The position numbers were made by a program, and so were the translations under genes. Positions 11,904 to 21,978 of a stretch of DNA of 64,000 nt are shown here, piece after piece. The DNA comes from Neurospora tetraspora. Taxonomy: Eukaryota > Ascomycota > Sordariomycetes > Sordariales > Sordariaceae. The DNA lies in the NCBI RefSeq assembly GCF_033439725.1, contig NW_026944383.1:1426001-1490000 (forward strand), written 5' to 3'. The notes beneath the pieces were generated by a model that saw only the letters and a list, made by a program, of their open reading frames with translations, was not told the origin of the DNA and did not search any database. How positions within the stretch are numbered: the stretch's first letter is position 1; every line of letters starts with the position of its first letter.

Positions 11904-12898
11904 TTACCGTCCCATCCACCCACCATCAACAACCAACACATGGCCGCTCACGTAACCACTCGCCTTACTGGCCAGATACACAGCCGTCCCCTTGAAATCC
12001 TCCGGACTTCCCCACTACAACACCGAACACGGCCGGAGCCATCACGTTAGCAAGTCAAGCCACCAAAAACGTCACACCAGAATAATAAACAGTGTCAAGG
12101 GGAGCAAAATGAAATGAACTTACCCTCCCAGCCGGAATCCTCGCACTAATACTCTTCAACCTCTCCTCATCCCTCAACAACGCCTCATTCATCTCCGTCT
12201 CAATATACCCCGGCGCAATCGCATTAACCGTCACCCCTTGACTCGTCCACTCATTCGCAAAGCTCTTGGTCAACTGCCCCACCGCCCCTTTACTCGCCGC
12301 ATAAGCAGGGACCGTCAACCCACCCTGGAACGTGAGGAGGGAAGCAAAATTGATCACCGACCCTTTTCGGCAAGTAACGGGGTGGGGGTCTAGACCCAAC
12401 ATGTGCGCGCCCACGTCCCGGCAAAGAGTGAAGACGGTGTTGAGGTTGACTTGCATCACTTCGGCGAAGTCGGCGTCCGGGAAAAGGTGGGAGGGGTGCC
12501 GCCGTTGGATGCCGGCGCAGTTGATGAGGATGCGGATGGTGTGTCCGTCGGAGAGGATGCGTGGCACCAAAGAGGCGACGTCGGTGGGGGAGGAGAGGTC
12601 GGCTTTGTAGATGGTGGCCTGGCGGCCGAGGGAGCGGATGGCGTTGAGGGTGGTGGTGGAGGTTTCGTCGCGCTGTGGTGTGGGTTTGGTTGTTAGAGAT
12701 TGGTTTTCTTTGGAATAAGGGTATGACGGAGATAGAGGATGGAACGGAACCGACCTGAACGAGAAGAATATCGGCGCCGGCCTCGGCGAGGGCAATGGCT
12801 ACGGCTTGACCGATGCCGCGCGTGGCACCGGTGATGAGGGCAGTGTGGCCCTCGAGGGAGAACATGTTCTGGACGACGCTGGTGGTGGTTGATGTCAT
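11904..12898 (-). CDS. KduD-like short-chain dehydrogenase
   Basis: Three predicted exons (12755-12898, 12124-12672, 11904-12014) encode 267 aa, the normal length for a classical SDR. Visible motifs are the cofactor-binding TGATRGIGQ near the N-terminus, NCAGI, a serine in NFASLL, and the catalytic [14 protein letters not shown] and a C-terminal [13 protein letters not shown] follow. The overall pattern ([12 protein letters not shown]...; SYVSGH-type end) is that of 2-deoxy-D-gluconate 3-dehydrogenase (KduD) and related sugar-acid reductases. These interconvert keto and hydroxy groups of hexonates with NAD(H) in the cytosol. Substrate cannot be fixed from sequence. It faces the ayg1-like gene tail to tail (230 bp) and diverges from the polyol dehydrogenase across a 1.08-kb spacer. 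MFSLEG, 11 codons in, is an alternative start. Confidence 0.88.
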
Positions 12899-13976
12899 CT
12901 TGGTTTGGTTGTGTGTTGTTAAATGGATGAACAGTCAGTCAGTCCAAGGAGAGGGATGGATTCAAGGATGAATCCGAGGGTTTCTTGAAAAGTTATACAA
13001 AAGTTGTCAATTGGGCTTTCAGGAACCTTGATGGCCGAGAATTTGGTAGTGTCGTAACGACGGCACGTCCAATGTGTCCCCCATCATCACCCTCCCACGC
13101 CCACCCAGCTGTGTCCCCCACGTAAAGCAGGCCATCATCATCCCACGCTCCCACTAAAAGTTTCGCTTAAATATTCTTCAACCCCTTCCTTGCTTTGGAA
13201 TAACCGTCTGATCAGCTCGAAGAAACAGAACATCCATGATCCCTCACCATCCATGATTTCCCGCTTGGTTTGTTCGTTCCCCTGGAAGAACAAGTGGAGA
13301 TCGCCCTCCTCGCTAACACAAGAGCACGAGGTGCGGGGAAGTTCCTCTTTCCCCGCTTTCCCCACGGAAGTACAACCGGGTCAAACGGGTCGGGTCTGGC
13401 TTTTGTCATCGGTACAATTTGTCGACGACAATGCTGTCATTCGCTAAAAGTAAGGCCGATATACGGAGTACAGCAGTAGCAGCCGGGGCTCACGAGGTTC
13501 TGACGTCCGGTGACTCTTTTTTCGTAATTTGTTTTGATGATATTTGCGAGTTCCGATGGGTGTAACCTGCGGTGTGATGGGACTAGCAGGCAGGTATCTC
13601 GGGGAGGTTCGTTTTATCGAATTGCCCGACCGTTGAAGCAATTGGGCCTTCTTACGAGGGAGAAATTGCACATCAACTTCTCCCGGGTTGACTTCTCTCC
13701 ACCAATGTTGCATGGCCGAGTGGATAGCCGCAACTAGTTGAAGGGTTCGAGCTAGGGGGTATAGGTAGGTAGGTTCAAAGTTACGGTAGTGTATAATAAG
13801 CTACATCTGCCTCTTTACTACATCGTCATCTCAGTCTCACTGTGGAAGCAAACACCAACTCAAGGGCTCACCACCGCAACCACCATCAGTACACATCGTT
13901 CACTCTGTATACGTGTGTGTACGAGTGTACGGGTCGTGCCTACCACCACGTCCTCAAAAATTCTCAGGCAAACAAA
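12899..13976. promoter_or_regulatory. Divergent promoter region, SDR / polyol dehydrogenase
   Basis: This spacer separates the starts of the KduD-like SDR (-) and the polyol dehydrogenase (+), so it must hold both promoters. A TATA-like TATAATA lies at 13792-13798, about 180 bp before the polyol dehydrogenase ATG. Short ORFs around 13.1-13.7 kb look like chance. Confidence 0.45.
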
Positions 13977-15449
13977 ATGGCAACAACAATCAAAGCCTCC
14001 GTCCTCCACGGAGCCCGCGATCTCCGCGTGGTAAGTTAGAAAGGCCCAAGTCAACCGAACCAACCCACCACTCTCCTCTCCCCGTCTCGCCAATCTCCTG
14101 TCCTCCCATAAATTTCCACAGACAAGATCACCACCAGACCCAAACACACAAACACTAACACTTTCCCCCCCCTAAAAACAGGAATCCCGCCCCCTCCCCT
14201 CCCTCTCCCCAACCGACGTCCTAATCTCCATCAAATCCACCGGCCTCTGCGGCTCCGACCTGCACTACTACACCCACTTCCGCAACGGGGACATCCAAGT
14301 GCACGAGCCTCTAACCCTCGGGCACGAGTCCTCGGGCATCATCACCGCCATCGGCTCCAGTTCCTCCATCTCCTCCGATTTCGGTCTAAAAGTAGGCGAC
14401 CGTGTTGCGCTGGAGGTTGGTCAGCCGTGCGAGGTTTGCGAATTATGTTCTCCTGCTTCTGGTTCTGGGGAAAAAGAAAGCAGATATAACATCTGCCGCG
14501 CCATGCGTTTTCGGTCTTCAGCCAAGGGGTGGCCGCAGTTTAGTCATGCACAGGGAACCCTGCAGGAGGTGGTTGCCCACCCGGCAAAGTGGTGCCATAA
14601 GTTGCCTGACGCTGTGGACTACACCATGGGAGCGCTGGCGGAGCCGTTGGCTGTTGCTATGCATGCGGCGGGGAGGGCCCAGATTGCCTCACTAGCGGGC
14701 CGGCTTCAAGGGAAGGATAGCAGCAGTAGGGCGGCGAAGATCCTTGTATTCGGAGCCGGCGCGGTCGGGTTGCTCTGCGCTGCTGTTTGCAAGTCCATCA
14801 CCAAGGGGGATGCGATAGTGGTGATTGCGGATATCCAGGCTGATAGGGTCAAGTTTGCGGTGGAGAATGGGTTTGCTGATGCGGCGGTTGTGGTTCCCGT
14901 GCCGGAGAAGAGGCCGGAGACGATAGAGGAGAAGCTGGAGTATGCGAAGGGGGTGGCGGAGAGGGTTAAGGCGGCTGAGGTGGTGGAGGGCAGGCAGGTG
15001 GGGGAGGTCAATGTTACTTTTGAGTGTACGGGGGTGGAGAGTTGTTTGCAGAGTTCGATTTATGTGAGTATTCTCTCGTTTCTAACTGATAACTCCCCTT
15101 TAAGGTGTGGAATGAAGAAAACGGCTAACATGATATGCTCGAAAAAAAAAAGGCGACGGCGCCGGGCGGCAAAATCATGATCATCGGCATGGGTAATCCC
15201 ATCCAGACGCTACCCATCTCGGCCGCTTCGCTGAAGGAGGTTGATCTCTTGGGCGTGTTTCGGTATGCGAATGCCTATCCGAAGGTGATTGAGCTGTTGG
15301 CTAGCGGTGATCCGCATCTGCCTGACCTGTCTAGGCTGGTGACGCAGCGGTATAATGGTCTGGAAAGTATCCCCAAGGCATTCGACATGGCGGCTAGCGT
15401 GAAGGACGATGAGGGGAATTTGGTGTTGAAAGTTATGGTTGATATGTAG
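13977..15449 (+). CDS. Zinc polyol dehydrogenase (sorbitol/xylitol type)
   Basis: Three predicted exons (13977-14030, 14182-15063, 15153-15449) give 410 aa of the medium-chain dehydrogenase superfamily. Catalytic-zinc motifs are GLCGSDLHYY and GHESSG. The structural-zinc cysteines appear as PCEVCELC plus YNIC. The Rossmann motif GAGAVG is followed by VIADIQADR, whose Asp favours NAD+. The C-terminal half (PGGKIMIIGMGNP, SLKEVDLLGVFRYANAYP) is typical of fungal sorbitol, xylitol and L-arabitol dehydrogenases, which oxidise a polyol to the 2-ketose. The loop between the third and fourth structural cysteines carries an insertion (residues ASGSGEKES). The usual family length is 350-390 aa, and a lengthened linker near 14860-15000 adds more. 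The last acceptor lies directly after an A-run (15142-15151). Confidence 0.88.
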
Positions 15450-15730
15450 AAGAGTGGATGGAGGCAAATGGTGTTAGTGTACAGAAAAGAGGAATACAGT
15501 TGGATAAAATAAATGAAGACGTGTCAGAGATTTGCTTGAGTTGCGGTTCCTAGAGGCACTGTGGACATTGTAAGAAACATACCTAGCAAACATCCAAGAA
15601 AATAGTCAACAGCAAAAGACATGTCTCCCAATAACCACCATCACATGCTATCTTACTTTACCTTTCATTTTTCTATTACCCAGGAAATTACATCACCATC
15701 TCAACAAGTCGTCTCCGAACACATTGCAAC

Positions 15731-16731
15731 CTACGACTTATCCGGGAACCCGAAATCAACCCCAAACGGTGGGTAAATATAACGCTGCACTTTGCCCTCC
15801 TTAACCAACTGCTCCGAATAATCATTCAGAAGCTTCTGGTCCTCAGCATCCAACTCGATCAACTTGGCGTTAGCCTCAATGCGGTCCGGGTTCGTTGACT
15901 TGGGCAGAACGGTGCTTCCACGGTAAACTGTGATTTTGTAAGAAGTCTTGTCAGCACTTCTGTTCCCTCCGTGTGTATTTCCCAAGCAACAGCACACTTT
16001 CTGAACCCAGGATAATAACAGGGGAGTAAACGTACGGTGATAACTCAACAACACAGTAGTAGGCTTAACGCCATGCTTCTCAGCAACTTTAACCACCGGC
16101 TCGGCGCTCGTCACGGGGCTGCCGGTGCTGCCGAACGGCGAGTACGCCATGATGTGGATGCCCTTCTCCTTGCAAAAGTCGACAATCTCTTGCTGGGGCA
16201 GTTGCGGGTGGTTCTCGATTTGGTTGACGGCTGGGACGATGGTGGCGTGGGGGAGGAGTTCTTCGAGGTAGCGCTTGCTGTACTGTTTTTGTTGTGGGTT
16301 GGGTTAGCGACCGCCATCATGTAGTCAGAGGTGGTCGTGAAAAAGGGGATGGAAAAGGGCTGGGTAGGGTTTGTATTACATACGTTGGAAACACCAATAG
16401 CCTTGGTCTTGCCCGACTCTACCAGCTTCTCCATGTTCTTCCAGATCTGAATGTGGCTGTAGTCGCGAAGGATGTCGCGCTCGCCGTTGGGAAGCTTGGG
16501 GAATCTGTCATCGTTGCCTGTTTTTGTTCCCGTTTGTCAGCCATCCATCCATCCAACTAACCACTTTGCCATACCAACTTCTGATGATTTCACTCACCTT
16601 CAGGGTTCATCAAAAGCGGCCAATGCTGTCATAACCCAAATCACCACCACTCGTTAGCACCTTCCTTAACACACTTCTCTTCTGCCCAAACTTTACCCCT
16701 CACACCACCCCAACAAACAAACGAAAAAAAG

Positions 16732-16774
<43 letters not shown>

Positions 16775-17242
16775 ATACCACCAAAAACAAATCAACATAT
16801 TCTAACCCCAAATTCCTCAAACTCTTCTCCAGCCCCACCTCCGCCCGGCTCGCGTACGTCGCCCACAGCTTCGTCACGACAAACACGTCCTCGCGCTTGA
16901 CGATGCCCTGGTCAAACGCCTCTTTCAGGCCCGCGCCGACGTGCTCCTCGTTTCCGTAGCAGTAAGCCGTGTCGATGAGGCGGTAGCCGGCTTTGAGGGC
17001 GGCGACGACGGCGTCTTTTACTAGGGTGGATTCGCCTTGCCAGGTGCCTGTTTAAGTTAGTGGGTTTGTTTGTTAGGAGGGGAGGGGAGCGGAGCGGAGG
17101 GGAGGTGGTTCTGGTGGTGTGTAAGGGGAAACTGTGGTCCTGAATTGGTTGGTGTTCCTGAGGTCGGAAAGAGAGGTATCTTACCAAGTCCCAGCGCGGG
17201 GATGTCAGCTCCGGTGTTGAGCTTGAAGGTTTTGGTGGCCAT
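15731..17242 (-). CDS. Aldo-keto reductase, glycerol dehydrogenase-like
   Basis: Six predicted exons (17185-17242, 16779-17047, 16598-16625, 16384-16517, 16036-16282, 15731-15927) join in frame to 310 aa, the usual AKR length. The fold markers are present: GADIPALGLGTWQ at the start and the tetrad Asp and Tyr in DTAYCYGNE. The Lys is in VTKLW and the His in VHWPLL at the second splice junction. AIGVSN, VNQIENHPQ, MAYSPFG and GSTVLPKS follow. The C-terminus YPPFGVDFGFPDKS resembles fungal NADP-dependent glycerol dehydrogenases/aldehyde reductases. The likely reaction is reversible reduction of glyceraldehyde, dihydroxyacetone or aldoses in the cytosol; the exact substrate is not readable. Its second intron opens with GTATG followed by 42 consecutive T on the coding strand. 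It lies convergent to the polyol dehydrogenase (281 bp apart). Confidence 0.88.
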
Positions 17243-18596
17243 GATGGTTTCGGTGGTGGTGGTGGTGGTGGTGAGTTTTCTTGTTCTGTTTTTAACCACG
17301 AAAGAGCTCGGTGATGTTGTCGTTGTTGTTGCTGTCCAGCTTCGACGAAGGAGTACAGGAAGTGAAGAAGACAAGAAACGTCTACTTGTACACAGGGTAG
17401 CCAGGTTTGGTTGGGACTCCACTAGAAGTTATTATGCCAAGATGGGGAGTATGAGAGGAATGGTGAGAGGGGATTGTTGATCAGCTATATGAAGTTACGC
17501 TCGAGATGAGAACCGCATTGGACATTCGGCTAAATGGTAATCGGCGTTGGAGAGTGAGGGGGGTACCTATGGTACCATCTGTTTCGGGGTATTCTTCTTC
17601 GAGGAAGCTACCTTGTCCATTCGTTCGTTTCCTTCGTCTTGCCTGTGCCTGCCTAGTAGGTATGTGATCTCTAGATTTCAGATTCCGATTGTAATCCTTC
17701 ATGGACAAAGTGGGTGGGGGTAATGACATCGACACGCCATTGTGTGACTTGAACATGGTCAACATTAGTTGAAGGATTTCGTGAGACCCGGCACTCGGAA
17801 CTTCTATCTTTCCATGTTTAGTTAGGACACAATGAAGTTCGGCGTTTTCTTCAAGATATCCGACAGCGTGTTGGCGAAGCATCGACCAGCTCGCCGAAGC
17901 TCCAGCGACAATTATCGTCAACATGGCAAGGAAGCTCAACGGATAACGAACGGTCTCTCACCTTACCCCGCTAAACTTGGCCTCGGAGGAACGACTGCCC
18001 CTCTGTCGTGTCGTAGGTCGTAGTGAGACCTTGCATGGTGTTTAGCCATCCCCCACCCCCACAGTTTAGTGGTAACGGTGAGTGGATCGTGTCCCCTAAC
18101 CTTTTCCGGGGCTCAAGGGGAAAGCTTTCCACGGTATCGAAGCTGTTCGAACTGATTGCAGTTCCAGAGACCGGAAAAGTGGAATGCTTGGTCTGATTTA
18201 CTGCTCTTATTGGTGGCATTTAGCATAGCCGATTTCCGTCGGTTAAGCTCCGTCGACCAGAGAGATGTCCGTCAATGAACCGAGAGTGAACTTCCAGCCT
18301 GATCCCTACGCTGAAGTCTAGCTTCCTCAGCGAGGTAGGTATAAATGATCAGGTGCCCCCACCCACCTTTCACAGATACGAGCGTGACAGACGACATGTT
18401 GAGCCCTGTACCCTCCAACGTTGTAGAAGTTCAAGTCTTGGAACAATGAACGGATACGGAAAAGCACATGCAAAGAGAACCCGGATTCCTGAGGAAGAGA
18501 AATTGTATAATTAATGCATAAAGTCTACAAGAGACGCCTCTGCATGCATTATAAAGAAGAAGTATAGTATTACAGAAACGACGCCGGAACTGCCGT
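17243..18596. other. Intergenic, no gene seen
   Basis: This spacer lies upstream of the aldo-keto reductase and downstream of sed5, both on the minus strand. It contains an unremarkable 152-codon minus-strand ORF (17481-17939) with no recognisable domain or coding-like conservation, and otherwise nothing I can support. Confidence 0.5.
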
Positions 18597-19747
18597 CTAT
18601 CCGGCAATTAGTACCCAGAGAAGGAAGAAAATCATCTACGGAGTCGCACAGCGTTAGAATTTCATGCAAGACATACGTAACAGGGACAGGAGATTTAGCT
18701 TACTAGAACACCAAACATCTTGGCTAATAGCCATCTATTACTTGAAACACGGCTCCAATATTTGAGCAGTTCTTTTTGCGCGCCTTCGACGTTCTCTACC
18801 ACGTCCTCTCTGCATCGTGGGTTAGAACTGTGTTGGTCTGTCCAAGCAAGACAATGAATGGGTAACTTACGTGTTGGCATCAATTCTTTGAATCATCTCA
18901 GACTGTTCGCTGACCATGGCCGCCAGTTGTCCGAAAATGGAACCCAACTCGTTAATGGTCGACTCAATGGCCTCGATCGCTTGCCCTCGTTGTTGGACGT
19001 AGGTATTTTGGCCCTCCTCCAACATCTGGAGCTGCATCTGCTGGTCTCCCATCGGGTTCAGCGAGATCAGATCTTGCTGCCCCGGGGCTGGCGTTCCCCT
19101 GCTAGGTGTGCCATATAGTGGTGACGCAGACTGTTGTAGGGAGGCATGTGCGTGCTGGCCTACTGACGAAACGAAGTTCTCGGTCCTCGACCTCGACGCC
19201 TGGATGTTCTTGGTTCTGATCTCGAGCACGTCCTTGAAATTGGCACCAACATCTCCCAGCTTGCCCTGTAGGAGCAGGAGAATGTTCTTGTTGTTCTCCC
19301 CTTCTTGGTCAGGCTTCGGGTGGAGACGCCTAGAGAGATCTTGCAGGTTCCTGATCTTCTCGTTCAACGAAGACAGGTCTTGTTTGATGACAAAAGTCAA
19401 CTAGCATGACAGTTAGCCAGCCGCACATGGCATTGGGGCGCAAAGATCAAGCGCATAGCTGAGCTCACCTCGTTAATCTCAACGGGCCTGTCATCGAAAA
19501 GAGTCTTCTTCTTGGCTAGTTGTGCTAGCTTTTCCAGCTTGGCCATTGTCGCAGAGATGCCCCTTCCAATCTCTGCAGCCCCCCTCGCAAACTCGGACCT
19601 CCTTGGCTGGGCATCGCTGTTGGCAGCATGTTGTTGAGCGGTATCGAGAAGTCGCTGCTTTCCTGGCTTTGCGGCCTGCCGACGCTGGGCAGCCGCAACA
19701 ATCTGTCGGAACTCTTCCGTTCGGTCGTTGATGGCAAAGACAGCCAT
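18597..19747 (-). CDS. sed5: Golgi t-SNARE syntaxin 5 (Sed5)
   Basis: Four predicted exons (19469-19747, 18871-19400, 18704-18809, 18597-18635) give 317 aa. The N-terminus carries NDRTEEF, matching the DRTxEF peptide by which Sed5/syntaxin 5 binds the SM protein Sly1. A three-helix Habc-like region follows (LSSLNEKIRNLQDLSRRLH and onward). The SNARE motif (RGQAIEAIESTINELGSIFG, then QLAAMVSEQSEMIQRID) carries the ionic-layer Gln in FGQLA. The chain ends in a tail anchor, MFGVLMIFFLLWVLIAG. Sed5 pairs with other Qbc- and R-SNAREs to fuse ER-derived vesicles with the cis-Golgi and in intra-Golgi traffic. The last intron (68 nt, CTAAC branch) splits the transmembrane segment, leaving 12 residues plus stop in the final exon. 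Confidence 0.95.
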
Positions 19748-21978
19748 GATTAGAGGTGTGTTGGTATATAGTAAGGCGAAGAACCGTCCGTTTCCAAAAG
19801 CAAATCGCAAGGAATTGGCCGTAGAGGGCGCGTGTACCCCTAAGCGACCGACACGCGGTTGACGTCGTTATCGATAAAGTGTCGGTGCTCGTAAGACAGG
19901 AATTGAGACGTCGTCAACTGCGTCAAGATGGACAGAGCGTCGCGACCGGGGGCGGATGCGACTTGTAGGCTGGAAGTGTGCGGAGGAGATTATGGATTGG
20001 CAAAGTGGAAATGGACGGATCGCGGCTGGCGAGGAGGTCGGCGGCTCGTCGGGTGTGTTAATTAAAGGTCGTGTGTATGAAAGGCACTACAAGAAGGACT
20101 CGCGATGGCGTTATGAATGAGTGGCTTCGATATCGTCGTCGTCGTTGTCGTCGTCGAATCAAATGGTTGGTGTCGTGGTCGTCGATGTTGAACAAGGAAT
20201 TTCCTCCGTTGTTGTCATCAGCGACGGGAGCTCGATAAAGGGAAAACGTGGTTACTTGGTTTCAGGAGGGCCCGTGACGCTGTGTGGCTCGGCCCCTGCA
20301 GTTCAACAGGAAAAGTTCACCGTGCAAGAACTCAAAGCTGATTGAATACGACACTGTGTTTAAGCATGTGCATGTACTGCAGTTGATTGGTCCATCAGTC
20401 CTGTCTTTTTAAAAAAAAACAACATCGACGCCTCGGCACTGCGACTCTTTTGTTCAATTGTCCTCTTCGCCACTCTTTGGGAGTACTCAAGCCCCAAAGC
20501 CCAAGAAGGAGAGCATTTGCAAGTTATCCGAGCTCTGCGATATGACCATGTCAACATGTTTACGATGATGTGGTCTACCGGAATGGGGCTAAGACGCTTG
20601 AATGGCCTCTGTTCCTGGGCTGCTGCATTCTTGATCCACTGAAGCCCATGGACAAGGGGAAGGGGGTACATGAGTGAACGACAGGCGCTTGGAGCGGTAC
20701 CAGAAAACAGAGGCCTGTCATTGCTGTCAGTGTCAGCAAGGGGGGTGATACGCCATTGGCATCGAGTGAGGCTCTCGTCGGCCGCAACCACAGTACGTTA
20801 TGTTGGAAATTCGGAGCTAAATCAGGCTGCTAAATTGGTAGAACTAACACATTTGGCAATGACAGATGGGTGGAAGAAGAATGTTGATGGTTTGTCTCAT
20901 AGCAGGTTCGCGTAATGATGACGCATTCAGGAGTATTTTACAGTACTGACATTCGGACTGCATGTAATCGTCCAGGATCTAGCAGATAAACAAAAGATGC
21001 GACATAAAACCCAAGCTATCATTTCTAGAGCCTTTGTTATTCCCTTTGAACTGAAGCTTCACCAATATCAAACACTTACACTACTTTGTGCAGTTCGTAG
21101 ACACAAAAAAGGAAGCTTCCCTTGCGGCTTGGACCCACGAGTTATGAAGATTCCGTAATTGAATCTCTAACTGCATCTGCGGCTAAGTCTGGTGGCATTC
21201 AGTTAGTGCCATTAGTGGAGAGTCTAACAGCCCGTCTCATTAAAGCTCGCCCCACGCCCGCCTGACGTTCCAATGCCTGCTGGGCTGCTGATCCCTGCCC
21301 CTGCCGCGGTCCCGGACCACAATCTTCAACAACGGGAAAGAGCAGGGGAATGAATGGATGTCATCTGGTTAACTACCAGCCCAAGTCTTCCAACATTTTT
21401 ATGTCTGTCTTTTCTAATTCCACTTGAACTTGGAATCGTGAATTCAGTCTCCCTTCTAATTCTCAATCTTCCCATCCGGCCGTTTTCCACCCTCGACTTT
21501 TCCTTTGCGACAGTTCATCAAGCATTTGCGCATCCATTTCCCCCTCTGGTTATCAATCTATTGCGCTACTTTTCAACTAATTAATCGGCCGGCCAACCGA
21601 CCAACCATCCACCACCATCCACCACCACCGACCTAATCTTGGGCATCTGCCTTGCCTCTCTCTACGCTCCTCGAAACACACCTTCGTAACTGTTATTCGG
21701 ATTCTCGAGGATCTCGCCCGCAAGAAATTAGGGGATACGCCAGGCTGCAGGAGGGCTAGTTTACCTTGAAATCGTCTGACACTCGGTTTCCATCCCACGT
21801 CTTCCATCCGACTCGATAGCGCCACCTCGACACCTGGCTGTACATATCGGCGCATGCCACAGCGACGCTCATCACCATAAAGAGCAACGGCCAATGCCAT
21901 GGACGGGACATACGGGAACATCTTCCCGACAAACAACAACCCACTGTTAGTTGCCCTGCTCCTAGCTTGCCCCTTTCC
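19748..21978. other. Intergenic, no gene seen
   Basis: A 2.2-kb divergent spacer between sed5 (-) and the large disordered protein (+). It holds a TCG trinucleotide tract at about 20132-20158 and a 9-10 bp A-run near 20410. ORFs of up to 143 codons occur, but they are low-complexity or unlike any family. The last few hundred bases are probably the 5' leader of the next gene. Confidence 0.5.

Noticed and set aside
13734-13770. tRNA-like 'gggttcgagct' segment
   Set aside because: No cloverleaf, A box or acceptor stem can be drawn around it.
17481-17939. 152-codon minus-strand ORF between the AKR and sed5
   Set aside because: No recognisable motif and no supporting context; left as intergenic.
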